Shown here: piece by piece, positions 18,342-27,604 of the stretch
Position numbering within the stretch: position 1 is the first letter of the stretch
How the letters are laid out: each line of letters begins with the position of its first letter
Origin: Paracoccaceae bacterium
GTDB lineage: Bacteria; Pseudomonadota; Alphaproteobacteria; Rhodobacterales; Rhodobacteraceae
Reading direction: 5' to 3'
Assembly: GCA_019090795.1 (NCBI GenBank)
Contig: JAHRVG010000025.1
Location: 23,695-87,694 of the forward strand
Length of the DNA: 64,000 bases
Position numbers and translations under genes: made by a program
The notes under the pieces: model-generated
Database searches by the model: none
What the model was told of the DNA's origin: nothing
The model's input: the letters and a program-made list of their open reading frames with translations, nothing else

Positions 18342-19588
18342 CGCAGCTTTTTACGCAGCAGTTTTAATAAATCCTGATCCGCTTTACCGCTCAAGGCAAC
18401 CCCTTGCGATGTTTGAAACGCGCTGATTGCATCAATGGTTTTTGGCCCGATAATCCCGTCAGCATCGCCAACGTTATAACCCGCCTTGTTCAGCAATTCC
18501 TGTACCGCGATCTTGTCCTTCAGCTTTAACGCCCCAGGTCCGCGTGGCCATTCGCGGCTAAATTCGCCACCCCCCGCGATCTTGTCACCAAGGTGCCCGA
18601 CGGCCATCGCGTAGGAATTGGCGTTGTTGTAGCGCTTGATAACAAAGAAGTTTTTATAAACTGCAAAGGCCGGTCCGTCCGAACCGGCAGGCAGGAAAAT
18701 CGCAGAAACACCGTAATCCGGCATTTTTCCACCGCGCACCGTCCGTACGCCCAATTCCGTCCAACGGGCCGCTGTGGCCTTTACCTTCAGGCTGGCGTTG
18801 CCGTAGTTAAATCCCTTGGGCAGCTTTACCTCAATCCCCCAAGGCTGGCCGTGAACCCAGCCAAACTTTTTCAGGTAATTCGCGGTGGATGCCAATGCAT
18901 CCGCCGGGTTGCGGGGATCCCACACATCCCGCTTGCCATCACCCGTAAAATCCTGCGCATAGGCCTGATAGCTGGTGGGGATAAACTGTGTGTGCCCCAT
19001 TGCCCCCGCCCAAGACCCCATCATCCGTTTGGGTGTAATATCGCCGCGCTGAATGATTTTCAGTGCCATAAGCAACTGCTGGCGGCCAAATTTGCTGCGC
19101 CGCCCTTCATAGGCCAGTGTCGCCAGCGCCTCAACGATATTGATGTCACCCATGTTGAAACCATAAGAGGACTCCAGCCCCCAAATCGCCACAACAACCT
19201 TGGTATCCACCCCATAGCGTTTTTCAATTTTCCTCAATATGCGCCGGTGTTCTATCACTGCGGCCTTGCCATTTTTAACCCGCTTGGGGGATGTCGCGGT
19301 ATCGAGATAATCCCAGATTTGCCGCGAAAACTCTGCCTGTTTGCGGTCCAGCTGGATCACCCGCTGGTTCAGCTTTACCCCGCGAAAGGCGCGTTTATAG
19401 GTGCGCTCGGAAATGCCGTTGGCCAGTGCTGTTGCCCGAAACTCACGTATCCAAGTTTGAAAGCCCGATTCGGTTTGGGCAAGGACAATGGGGGGCAAGT
19501 TTGGTGTTTCCGCCGCCTGTATAGGTGTACCGTTGGCTGAAAATGCCACCGCTAGGGCGGCCGTAAGGTTCAGAACGCTGTGGGTCAT
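18338..19588 (-). CDS. Lytic murein transglycosylase (MltB type) with peptidoglycan-binding domain
   Basis: A 416-residue exported enzyme that cleaves peptidoglycan glycan strands to 1,6-anhydro products. A signal peptide covers about the first 26 residues. The SLT_2/MltB domain has Glu139 in VAIWGLESSYGFNMG as catalytic acid and AGAMGHTQFIPTSYQAYA as the binding loop. A PG_binding_1 domain sits at the C-terminus (about residues 350-410: VQELLNKAGYNVGDADGIIG). ATG 19588 has AGGAG upstream and begins the signal peptide; the open frame extends to 19912 but is not needed. Confidence 0.93.
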   Translation of the reverse strand: MTHSVLNLTAALAVAFSANGTPIQAAETPNLPPIVLAQTESGFQTWIREFRATALANGISERTYKRAFRGVKLNQRVIQLDRKQAEFSRQIWDYLDTATSPKRVKNGKAAVIEHRRILRKIEKRYGVDTKVVVAIWGLESSYGFNMGDINIVEALATLAYEGRRSKFGRQQLLMALKIIQRGDITPKRMMGSWAGAMGHTQFIPTSYQAYAQDFTGDGKRDVWDPRNPADALASTANYLKKFGWVHGQPWGIEVKLPKGFNYGNASLKVKATAARWTELGVRTVRGGKMPDYGVSAIFLPAGSDGPAFAVYKNFFVIKRYNNANSYAMAVGHLGDKIAGGGEFSREWPRGPGALKLKDKIAVQELLNKAGYNVGDADGIIGPKTIDAISAFQTSQGVALSGKADQDLLKLLRKKLR

Positions 19589-19737
19589 GCGATGCTCCTG
19601 CTCAAAATGCTCGCTTTCTTGCCAGTCTAGCCGCAAAATCGGCGCGCCAAAAGGGGCAATCAGGTCATCCCTGTGATGCGCGGCAGGTCGCCGTGCTGCG
19701 TTTGATTTGTAAAAGCCAGCCGGATAGTTCAGAGGAC

Positions 19738-20649
19738 CTAAAGCCCCGGCTTTCCTGCATCCTCTGGATGACGCACCACATAATCTGCCTTGATTTTCTC
19801 TGAGGTATCGCGCGACCCGTCGTGGCTCCAGCCCGGCGGCGCGATCATGTACATCAGGCGGTCGCGCAGGGTTATGCCCCGTTGAAACACATCCTTGAAA
19901 ATTCCCACCCATTCATGGGTTGCCACCCGCAAGGGGTTAAAGGTGCCGATGTTGAAAACCAGCCCGTATTCCACCTTTTCATCCTCGGCGACAAAGGTGC
20001 CGAAAATTTTATCCCAGACAATCAAAACCCCAGCATAGTTCACATCCAGATACCGCGGATTGCGCCCATGGTGTACGCGGTGGTGCGAGGGGGTGTTCAT
20101 CACCGCTTCAAACCAGCGGGGCATTTTGTCGATTGCTTCGGTGTGTATCCAGAACTGGTAAATCAGGTTTAAACCGCCCACAAAAATCATCAGTGCGGGG
20201 TGGAACCCCAGCAAGATCATCGGCACGCTGACGACCATTTTCAGGGTAAACGTGCCTGTCCATGTTTGCCGCAAGGCCGTGGTTAGATTGTAATGCTGGC
20301 TGGAATGGTGTGTCACATGCGAGGCCCAGATCCAGCGGATACGGTGGCCAAAACGATGCACCCAATAGTAGCGCAGATCATCTAGGATAAAACACAGAAC
20401 AATCACCCAAAGGCTTGTTCCAAAATCAAAAAACCGGAATTGCCAAATGAAAGTGTAAAACCCGTAAGCGACAAAACCCAGCAGCAATCCTGCCACCACA
20501 TTGCCCGCGCCCATCGCCAGCGAGGTCAACGCATCACGGGTTTCATAGCGCCCGCCGTGCTGTTTGAGGGTTATCCAGGCCAGTTCCAGCAAGATCGCCG
20601 CGACAAACAGCGGCACCGCCAATTGTACCACGTCAGGGAATTCTACCAT
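19738..20649 (-). CDS. Sterol desaturase / fatty acid hydroxylase family protein
   Basis: A 303-residue membrane di-iron enzyme. The histidine clusters of the superfamily are present: HRFGH, HVTHHSSQHYN and HHRVHHG, set among four or so hydrophobic segments. Members hydroxylate or desaturate lipids; the substrate here is unknown. The active site faces the cytoplasm in the family. It lies directly after, and on the same strand as, a small membrane protein gene (20651-21043), with one base between that gene's stop and this start, so the two are likely co-translated. Confidence 0.9.
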   Translation of the reverse strand: MVEFPDVVQLAVPLFVAAILLELAWITLKQHGGRYETRDALTSLAMGAGNVVAGLLLGFVAYGFYTFIWQFRFFDFGTSLWVIVLCFILDDLRYYWVHRFGHRIRWIWASHVTHHSSQHYNLTTALRQTWTGTFTLKMVVSVPMILLGFHPALMIFVGGLNLIYQFWIHTEAIDKMPRWFEAVMNTPSHHRVHHGRNPRYLDVNYAGVLIVWDKIFGTFVAEDEKVEYGLVFNIGTFNPLRVATHEWVGIFKDVFQRGITLRDRLMYMIAPPGWSHDGSRDTSEKIKADYVVRHPEDAGKPGL

Positions 20650-20650
20650 G

Positions 20651-21043
20651 CTAACCTCCTGTCAGGGTCTGAACCCAGTGTTGTCGTGCCAAAGGATCAG
20701 CCAGCACCACCCGAACCATTGGCGCGGAGTAATCGTCCAGCCGGATTTTCAAACCTGTGTCTGTTTCCTGAACGCCTGCGCTCCCTGTTAGCCGACAGGC
20801 AACATCCGCCCCCATCGCCCAGACAACCCCCGGCCCATCAGAGGTCTCGACCATTGCCTGATGGCCATCATCGGCAATCTCGACTTGTGAAACCAGCCCA
20901 TGTGGAAACTGCCGCTGCCACAGCCTACGCACTTGATCCGCATCCACTATCACGAACCGTTTGGAATTCCCCAGCATATGCAGCAACAGGGCAACCCCTA
21001 GGATTCCCAGCACAACAATTGGCAATAACAGGTGTAAAGGCAT
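20651..21043 (-). CDS. Small membrane-anchored hypothetical protein
   Basis: A 130-residue protein with one N-terminal membrane segment (PLHLLLPIVVLGILGVALLL) and a soluble domain of about 100 residues that starts RFVIVDADQVRRLW. I do not recognise a family. I choose ATG 21043 because GAGGG precedes it and the membrane segment begins there; the frame extends to 21100. It is tightly coupled to the sterol-desaturase gene, which suggests a shared role at the membrane. Confidence 0.65.
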   Translation of the reverse strand: MPLHLLLPIVVLGILGVALLLHMLGNSKRFVIVDADQVRRLWQRQFPHGLVSQVEIADDGHQAMVETSDGPGVVWAMGADVACRLTGSAGVQETDTGLKIRLDDYSAPMVRVVLADPLARQHWVQTLTGG

Positions 21044-21113
21044 CGCAGCACCCTCTGTTTCAATCCGTATCAGACTGCAGCCCAGCGGGCACCCTGTCAA
21101 TCAATTCGCAATG

Positions 21114-21701
21114 TTAACTGTCAGGTGTATCTGCCGCAATCACCGCCCGTAAAATTGCTACTGCATCTGCGGAATCCCATTCAGCATCTCCCCGCAGGCG
21201 CGCAACCTCGCGGCCCTGCCGATCCAGTATCATCGTCATGGGCAAGCCAAGCACCGCCATACGCCGTGCATAAGCCTGTTTTGGGTCGCGCAGGATCGGC
21301 AGAGACGTCACATTGATCTTGGCAAAAAACGCCTCAATCATCGGTACTGGATTGCGGCCAGTCGCCATGGTCACAACCGCAAAATCCTCCCCGCCCAACT
21401 CCTTCTCCAATGCCTCTAGCATCGGCATTTCTTTGCGACACGGTGCACACCATGTGGCCCAGAAGTTTAACAATATAACCTTGCCCTTGAATGCGGAGAT
21501 GTCCATCTCAGCCCCGTCTTTATCGACAAAGGAAACCACTACCGGATCTTTGGCCACAGCATGAAACGCCAGTTTGCGCATATCACCGGCCCGCATTTCG
21601 CGCAGGGCATCAATATCCAGACCGCCCGCTAACACAGGGTTTGCACCAAGCGTCACAGCGGCGTATAGCGTTGCGGCAACAAGTATTTTCATCAGGGTCA
21701 T
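21114..21701 (-). CDS. TlpA family thiol-disulfide oxidoreductase
   Basis: A 195-residue exported thioredoxin-fold protein. The signal peptide ends near VLAGG. The redox motif is Cys85-Ala-Pro-Cys88 in LNFWATWCAPCRKEMPML, and the cis-Pro loop appears as AVLGLPMTMILDRQG. TlpA-like proteins reduce periplasmic disulfides, often for cytochrome maturation. The start at 21701 has AGAGG upstream. It is divergent from argH with 32 bases between the starts, so the promoters must overlap. Confidence 0.92.
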   Translation of the reverse strand: MTLMKILVAATLYAAVTLGANPVLAGGLDIDALREMRAGDMRKLAFHAVAKDPVVVSFVDKDGAEMDISAFKGKVILLNFWATWCAPCRKEMPMLEALEKELGGEDFAVVTMATGRNPVPMIEAFFAKINVTSLPILRDPKQAYARRMAVLGLPMTMILDRQGREVARLRGDAEWDSADAVAILRAVIAADTPDS

Positions 21702-21733
21702 AACTGGCCTCTCAGTTCCAAGGGTCTGCCACC

Positions 21734-23128
21734 ATGTCTGACAAATCGTCATCGAATGCAATGTGGGGCGGTCGCTTTGCCTCTGGTCCCGATGCCATCA
21801 TGGAGGCAATCAACGCCTCGATTGATTTTGACAAACGGATGGCTGGCCAGGATATCGAGGCCTCCCGCGCCCATGCGGCAATGCTCGCCAAACAGGGTAT
21901 CATCACCAATAGCGATGCCGAGGCCATTCGGGAAGGCCTGCTCACGGTGTTGTCAGAAATTGAAAGCGGAACGTTCAAATACTCACGCGCTCTGGAAGAT
22001 ATCCATATGAATGTGGAATCGCGCCTCAAAGAAATCATCGGGGAACCGGCAGGGCGTTTGCACACCGGGCGTTCGCGCAATGACCAAGTGGCGAATGATT
22101 TCAAAATGTGGGTGCGTGACCAGTTTGACGCGGCAATCAGTGGTATTGATGTGCTCACCGCCGCGCTGCTGGGGCAGGCAGAGGCAGGGGCCGATATGGT
22201 GATGCCCGGCTTTACCCATTTGCAGGTGGCGCAGCCCGTGACTTGGGGCCACCACATGCTGGCCTATGTTGAAATGTTCAACCGCGATAAATCCCGCATG
22301 ATCGACGCGCGCAAGCGGATGAATGAATGTGTGCTGGGTGCAGCGGCGCTGGCGGGAACATCCTTCCCGTTGGATCGCGATATGACAGCTCAGGCGCTCG
22401 GTTTTGATCGCCCCTCTGCCAACTCACTTGATTCCGTGTCCGACCGTGACTTCGCACTGGATTTCCTTTCCGCCGCCTCGATCTGTGCCACCCACCTGTC
22501 GCGCTTTGCCGAGGAGCTGGTGATTTGGTCCACGGTGCAATTCAAATTTGTTACCCTGTCGGATCGCTTCTCGACGGGTTCTTCGATCATGCCGCAAAAG
22601 AAAAACCCCGATGCTGCGGAACTGATCCGTGCCAAGGTCGCGCGCATAAACGGCTCGCTTGTGGGCCTGCTGACAGTGATGAAAGGCCTGCCGCTGGCCT
22701 ATTCCAAGGACATGCAAGAAGATAAAGAACAGGTGTTTGATGCCGCCGACAGCCTGATGCTGGCGCTTGCCGCTATGGCTGGAATGGTCGCGGACATGAC
22801 CCCCAATAAGCCCGAGCTGGAAATTGCCGCCGCCACCGGATTTTCCACCGCCACCGACCTCGCCGACTGGCTGGTGCGCGCCCTGAACATGCCGTTCCGC
22901 GATGCCCACCACGTCACCGGTGCATTGGTGAAAATGGCCGAGGATGGGGGTGTAGACTTGCCGGAGCTGACGCTCGAACAGATGCAGAGCGAATGTGCGG
23001 AAATCACCGACGCTGTGTTCGAGGTGCTAGGCGTTCACAATTCTGTCGCTAGCCGTGTAAGCTATGGCGGCACAGCACCTGAAAACGTGCGCAAACAAAT
23101 AGCGCGCTGGCGTGGGGAGATTGGATAA
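21734..23128 (+). CDS. argH: Argininosuccinate lyase
   Basis: A 464-residue enzyme for the last step of arginine synthesis, splitting argininosuccinate into arginine and fumarate. The fumarase/lyase superfamily signature [20 protein letters not shown] contains the catalytic Ser loop, and [13 protein letters not shown] and [16 protein letters not shown] are further active-site blocks. The start is at ATG 21734. The stop overlaps the start of the next small gene as TAATG, so the two are translationally coupled. Confidence 0.96.
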   Translation: MSDKSSSNAMWGGRFASGPDAIMEAINASIDFDKRMAGQDIEASRAHAAMLAKQGIITNSDAEAIREGLLTVLSEIESGTFKYSRALEDIHMNVESRLKEIIGEPAGRLHTGRSRNDQVANDFKMWVRDQFDAAISGIDVLTAALLGQAEAGADMVMPGFTHLQVAQPVTWGHHMLAYVEMFNRDKSRMIDARKRMNECVLGAAALAGTSFPLDRDMTAQALGFDRPSANSLDSVSDRDFALDFLSAASICATHLSRFAEELVIWSTVQFKFVTLSDRFSTGSSIMPQKKNPDAAELIRAKVARINGSLVGLLTVMKGLPLAYSKDMQEDKEQVFDAADSLMLALAAMAGMVADMTPNKPELEIAAATGFSTATDLADWLVRALNMPFRDAHHVTGALVKMAEDGGVDLPELTLEQMQSECAEITDAVFEVLGVHNSVASRVSYGGTAPENVRKQIARWRGEIG

Positions 23129-23223
23129 TGCGGAAGTATATTGTTGTGTTGATGTGCTGTGGATGGGCTGTCGCTGGTTGCGGGATCAAGGGTGATCCGC
23201 TGCCTGTAACACAGGGGGAGTAA
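23128..23223 (+). CDS. LptM-like small lipoprotein
   Basis: A 31-residue product with a hydrophobic N-terminus and lipobox AVAGC, followed by the GIKGDPLPV stretch that is close to the Cys-Gly-x-Lys-Gly-Pro-Leu pattern of LptM/YifL lipoproteins. LptM in E. coli assists LptD maturation in the outer membrane. The ATG overlaps the argH stop (TAATG). The gene sits upstream of lysA, where LptM-type genes are often found. It is very short, but the lipobox, the motif and the coupling together make it believable. Confidence 0.75.
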   Translation: MRKYIVVLMCCGWAVAGCGIKGDPLPVTQGE

Positions 23224-23347
23224 TCCATCCATCAGGCCCTACCCGATGCTGCGGGAGGGTGTGGTGGGTTGAGAATTCAACGGTTTTATTGTTAAGTAAT
23301 CGGGTTGGGTGTACTCCCCAAATAAAACCCCCACGGGAGCCACCCAT

Positions 23348-23620
23348 ATGTCCATCCTCCGCCTGATCTATCTATCCCTGGCCATTGTTGGCATCATCCT
23401 GCCGATACGCCGGTTCCTTGCGGAGCCGACCCTGAACGCCTCCAGTTTCTCCACCGACATGATTATCACCGCCGCCGCCCTCAGCGTCTGGATCATCGCC
23501 GAGGTTTACGTGCGCCGCGATTACTGGGTTGCGCTGGTCTGCATCCCCGCTATCTTCGCCATCGGCGTTTCTTGCGCCTTTCCGCTCTATCTGTTCCTTA
23601 GAACACGCCCCATCAAGTAA
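23348..23620 (+). CDS. DUF2834 domain-containing membrane protein
   Basis: A 90-residue protein with three predicted membrane helices. The layout fits DUF2834: IYLSLAIVGIILPIRRF at the start, FSTDMIITAAALSVWIIAEV in the middle and a third helix before RTRPIK. Function unknown. ATG 23348 follows CGGGAGCCACCC; a longer frame starts at 23309. It lies 7 bases upstream of lysA and is probably on the same transcript. Confidence 0.8.
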   Translation: MSILRLIYLSLAIVGIILPIRRFLAEPTLNASSFSTDMIITAAALSVWIIAEVYVRRDYWVALVCIPAIFAIGVSCAFPLYLFLRTRPIK

Positions 23621-23627
23621 GGCCCCC

Positions 23628-24899
23628 ATGGATCACTTTATCTATCGCAACGGCATCCTGCACGCCGAAGACGTAGCCCTGCCAGACATCGCCGCTGCTG
23701 TTGGAACACCGTTCTATGTTTATTCCGCCGCTACTCTCACCCGCCATTTTCGTGTGTTTGATGAGGCTTTGGAGGGCATGGACCACCTTGTGTGCTACGC
23801 CATGAAGGCTAATTCAAACCTTGCCGTGTTGAAACTGCTGGCCGATCAGGGCGCTGGCATGGATGTGGTATCAAGCGGTGAATATCTGCGCGCCAAAGCG
23901 GTGGGTGTCCCGGGCGACAAGATCGTCTTTTCCGGTGTTGGTAAAACCCGTGAGGAAATGGAGCTGGTGATCAAAGGAGGCATTCGCCAATTCAATGTGG
24001 AGTCTGAACCAGAGCTGTACCTGCTCAGCAAAGTGGCAAGCGAGTTGGGGGCAACGGTTCCGATCACCGTGCGGGTAAACCCCGATGTAGACGCCAAGAC
24101 CCACGCCAAAATCGCCACGGGCAAGTCTGAAAACAAATTTGGCATCCCCATCGCCAAAGCCCGCGCAGTTTACGCCGAAGCCGCCAAATTGCCGGGGATC
24201 GAGGTTGTCGGAATTGACGTGCACATTGGTTCGCAATTGACTGATCTGACACCCTACAGAACCGCCTTTGAAAAGGTCAAGGAGCTGACGCTTGAACTGC
24301 GCGCCGATGGTCACGATATTCGCCGTCTTGACCTCGGGGGTGGCCTTGGTATCCCTTACGAGCGTTCCAATGAGGCCCCTCCACTACCAATGGAATACGG
24401 GCAGGTAGTGCGCGAAACGGTGGGTGATCTGGGCTGCGAAATCGAAATCGAACCGGGGCGTTTGATTGCGGGCAATGCGGGGCTGATGGTGTCTAGTGTC
24501 ATTTACCGCAAAAACGGCGAGGGCCGCGATTTCCTTATACTGGATGCGGCCATGAACGATCTTATCCGCCCCGCCATGTACGAGGCCCACCACGATATCG
24601 TGCCAGTAATAGAACCCCTTGCCGCAGCCGAGCAAACCCCCGTTGATATTGTCGGTCCTGTTTGCGAATCCGGCGATACATTTGCCAAACAACGCAACCT
24701 GCCGCACATGGGTGACGGTGATCTGATCGCCTTCCGCTCGGCAGGTGCTTATGGTGCGGTAATGGCTTCGGAGTATAATTCCCGCCCGTTGATCCCCGAA
24801 GTTTTGGTGATGGGCGATCAATTTGCGGTTATCCGCGCACGCCCCACCTTTGAAGAAATGTTAAACCGCGATAAGATACCGGAGTGGCTCCAGAATTAA
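23628..24899 (+). CDS. lysA: Diaminopimelate decarboxylase
   Basis: A 423-residue PLP enzyme that converts meso-diaminopimelate to lysine. Lys60 in CYAMKANSNLAVL binds PLP. GLDLGGG-type (here RLDLGGGLGIPY) and EPGRLIAGNAG contact the phosphate, and GPVCESGDTFA carries the substrate Cys-Glu-Ser motif. The start is ATG 23628. Cluster order argH, lipoprotein, DUF2834, lysA, TIGR02302 protein is plausible as one operon because the gaps are short. Confidence 0.96.
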   Translation: MDHFIYRNGILHAEDVALPDIAAAVGTPFYVYSAATLTRHFRVFDEALEGMDHLVCYAMKANSNLAVLKLLADQGAGMDVVSSGEYLRAKAVGVPGDKIVFSGVGKTREEMELVIKGGIRQFNVESEPELYLLSKVASELGATVPITVRVNPDVDAKTHAKIATGKSENKFGIPIAKARAVYAEAAKLPGIEVVGIDVHIGSQLTDLTPYRTAFEKVKELTLELRADGHDIRRLDLGGGLGIPYERSNEAPPLPMEYGQVVRETVGDLGCEIEIEPGRLIAGNAGLMVSSVIYRKNGEGRDFLILDAAMNDLIRPAMYEAHHDIVPVIEPLAAAEQTPVDIVGPVCESGDTFAKQRNLPHMGDGDLIAFRSAGAYGAVMASEYNSRPLIPEVLVMGDQFAVIRARPTFEEMLNRDKIPEWLQN

Positions 24900-24917
24900 A
24901 CCGCTAAAGGTGCAATA

Positions 24918-27545
24918 ATGCAGGACAGCGCAGAACAGACTTCCAGCAAGGCGATGAATTCGCTGCGCACCCGCCTGCGCCTGACGCAGGGTGCGATTGC
25001 GCTGGAACGGTTTGTGCGCAGTTTTTGGCCGGTGATCAGCTGGACATTGCTGGTGCTCGCAGTGATCCGCGTTGGTTTACTGGCCGATGCAGGCCCCACG
25101 GTGCTGGCTGTGATCTTGATCGTTTCCGCCGTTTGCGGGGTCTATTTGCTGCTCATAGGGTTGCGCAATTTTCGCTGGCCCAACCGTATTGATGCTATCA
25201 ACCGGCTTGACCAATCCCTGCCGGGCCGCCCGTTACAAGCCCTTGGTGACCATCAGGTTATCGGTGCAGGTGACTCCGCTTCCAAATATCTTTGGGCCCG
25301 TCATATTCAGCGCATGGCAGAGGCAGCGAATAAATCCACTGCCGCCAAACCCGACCTGCGCCTTGCTCGACGTGATCCTTGGGCTTTGCGCCTGATGGCA
25401 ATTTTTCTGTGTGCCGCAGCCCTGATTTTCGCCCGTGTTGATCCGGTACAAAGCTTGATCAACGGCTTGAACCCGCAGGGCCAGAATCTTGCCACCGGTC
25501 CCAGCTTTGAAGGCTGGGCCGAACCGCCGGACTATACGGGGAAACCTACGATATACCTCAATAATATCGACAGTGGCACCACGTTGGAGCTTCCCCAAGG
25601 CAGCGTTATCACCCTGCGCATTTATGGCGGCAGCAAATCTGCGTCGCTATCTGAAACGGTCAGTAAAAACGGCAATACCCAACTGCCGAACGAAGAAACC
25701 GACCTTGCCGAAGTTAACTTTGAAATTACCCGCACTGGCAACATTACCCTATCGCCAAGCTCGGGTGCTTCGAACCACTGGCCGGTTGTTATGATCCCTG
25801 ATCTGGTTCCGACAGTGGCGTTGGCAGGCGAGGTAACCCGCACCGTGCAGGGCGCGCTCAAGATGCCATTTCACGCGAAGGATGATTATGGTGTTATAGG
25901 CGGCACAGTCACAATCGCCCTGCAACTCGATCAGGTAGACCGCCGCCACGGCCTTGTGCTTGAACCCGAGGACCGCGCTCAAGTCGTCTTTGATCTGCCC
26001 TTACCGTTCAATAGCGCCACCACTGATTTCACTGAAACCGTGATCGAAGACCTTGCCCAACACCCTTGGGCTGGCTTGCCAGTTAAAATCTCGTTGCAAG
26101 TACAGGATGACGCAGGCCAAAGCGGGGAAATTCCAGCACTCACCGTGCCGATGCCTGGCAAGCGGTTCTTTGATACCCTTGCAGGTGCCGTGGCCGAACA
26201 ACGCCGCGATCTGCTGTGGAACCGCGATAATGCCAAGCGTATTGCGATGATTTTGCGCGCCATTACCCACCAGCCGGATACTATTTTCGATGATGAAAAG
26301 GCCTATCTGGTTATCCGAACCGCCCTGCGCCGCCTTGAGCTTAATGCCCCAAAAGGCCTGAGCGATGAAACCCGCGACGAGGTGGCAGAAATGTTGTGGA
26401 AAGCCGCCTTGCTGATTGAGGATGGCGACCTGTCCGATGCCCGCGAACGTCTGAAACGCGCGCAAGAACGGCTGTCAGAGGCGATGAAAAATGGCGCTAC
26501 GGACGCCGAAATCGCCGAGCTGATGGAGGAGTTGCGCAAGGCCACCAAGCAATACATGCGCGAGTTGGCCCGCGAGCAGCGCGAAAACCCCAAGAAAGAC
26601 GAACTTGCCGGTGAACAGCCCAGCATGGAGGTTTCTCCCGACCAGTTACAACAGATGCTGGACCGGATTGAGGAACTGATGAAACAGGGCCGCATGGATG
26701 AGGCCCGCGAGTTGATGCAGCAACTCCAGCAGATGATGGAAAACATGCAGGTGACCGAACGCGGGCAGGGCGGTGATGGTGAACCGGGAGAGCATGACAG
26801 GGAAGACATGCAAGACACCCTGCGCCAGCAACAGGACCTTGCCGATGAAACCTTTCGCCAACGGCAAGAGGAATTCAACGAAGCGCGGCGACGCCAAATG
26901 CAGGACCAGCAACAACAGGGCCAAAACCAGCAAGGCGCGCAGAGTGAAGGCAGTGAACAGGGCCAACAACAAGGCGATCAGCAGCAAGGCAACCAGCAAG
27001 GTGGCAATCAGGGCGAGGCCAACAATCAACAGCAACAGGGCGGTGGGCCGGGGCAGGGTGACCAGCTCAACGATCTGGCCGACCGCCAACAAGCTTTGCG
27101 CAATCTGCTGGGCGAGCGTCGCGGCCAGATGTCAACTGGCGATCCGAACAATGAGAACGCCCTCCAGCGCTCGCTGGAAGAGGGCGAACGTCAAATGGGC
27201 GAGGCCGGAAAGAACCTGGCACAGGGCGATACTGAAGGCGCGCTCGATAATCAGGCCAGTGCCATGGAGGCCCTGCGTCAGGGGATGCGAGAAATGGAAC
27301 AGGCAGACTCGCAGCAAAGCAAAGGTCAAGGTCGACAACAAGGCCGATCCGCAGACAACCAGCGCGACCCACTGGGGCGCGGTGTTAGTCGCAACGGCAG
27401 TGCAGAAACCAACGGACCACTAAATGCCGAAGACGCCTATCGCCGCTCGCGCGAAGTTATGGACGAAATCCGCAAACGATCGGGTGATAGAACCCGCCCG
27501 ACGCTGGAACTGGATTATTTGAAACGGTTGCTGGATCGGTTTTAG
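24918..27545 (+). CDS. TIGR02302/DUF4175 family membrane protein
   Basis: An 875-residue protein of the TIGR02302 (DUF4175) family of alphaproteobacteria, function unknown. Two membrane helices lie at about residues 35-85 and a third near 155-172. A beta-rich, likely periplasmic region follows (GWAEPPDYTGKPTIYL), then a long charged helical region from about 430 that could form coiled coils (MLDRIEELMKQGRMDEAREL). Residues about 640-720 are extremely Gln/Gly-rich low complexity. It starts 18 bases after lysA and is probably in that operon. Confidence 0.88.
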   Translation: MQDSAEQTSSKAMNSLRTRLRLTQGAIALERFVRSFWPVISWTLLVLAVIRVGLLADAGPTVLAVILIVSAVCGVYLLLIGLRNFRWPNRIDAINRLDQSLPGRPLQALGDHQVIGAGDSASKYLWARHIQRMAEAANKSTAAKPDLRLARRDPWALRLMAIFLCAAALIFARVDPVQSLINGLNPQGQNLATGPSFEGWAEPPDYTGKPTIYLNNIDSGTTLELPQGSVITLRIYGGSKSASLSETVSKNGNTQLPNEETDLAEVNFEITRTGNITLSPSSGASNHWPVVMIPDLVPTVALAGEVTRTVQGALKMPFHAKDDYGVIGGTVTIALQLDQVDRRHGLVLEPEDRAQVVFDLPLPFNSATTDFTETVIEDLAQHPWAGLPVKISLQVQDDAGQSGEIPALTVPMPGKRFFDTLAGAVAEQRRDLLWNRDNAKRIAMILRAITHQPDTIFDDEKAYLVIRTALRRLELNAPKGLSDETRDEVAEMLWKAALLIEDGDLSDARERLKRAQERLSEAMKNGATDAEIAELMEELRKATKQYMRELAREQRENPKKDELAGEQPSMEVSPDQLQQMLDRIEELMKQGRMDEARELMQQLQQMMENMQVTERGQGGDGEPGEHDREDMQDTLRQQQDLADETFRQRQEEFNEARRRQMQDQQQQGQNQQGAQSEGSEQGQQQGDQQQGNQQGGNQGEANNQQQQGGGPGQGDQLNDLADRQQALRNLLGERRGQMSTGDPNNENALQRSLEEGERQMGEAGKNLAQGDTEGALDNQASAMEALRQGMREMEQADSQQSKGQGRQQGRSADNQRDPLGRGVSRNGSAETNGPLNAEDAYRRSREVMDEIRKRSGDRTRPTLELDYLKRLLDRF

Positions 27546-27604
27546 GACGTTACGCTTTTATTTAGGCGATTAAGGCCATTCAATAAATTTTAAAGGAGAT
27601 AACT

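Noticed and set aside
18593..19540. 315-codon plus-strand frame antisense to the MltB-type transglycosylase gene
   Set aside because: The minus-strand gene has a catalytic Glu, a signal peptide and a binding domain; the antisense frame has none.
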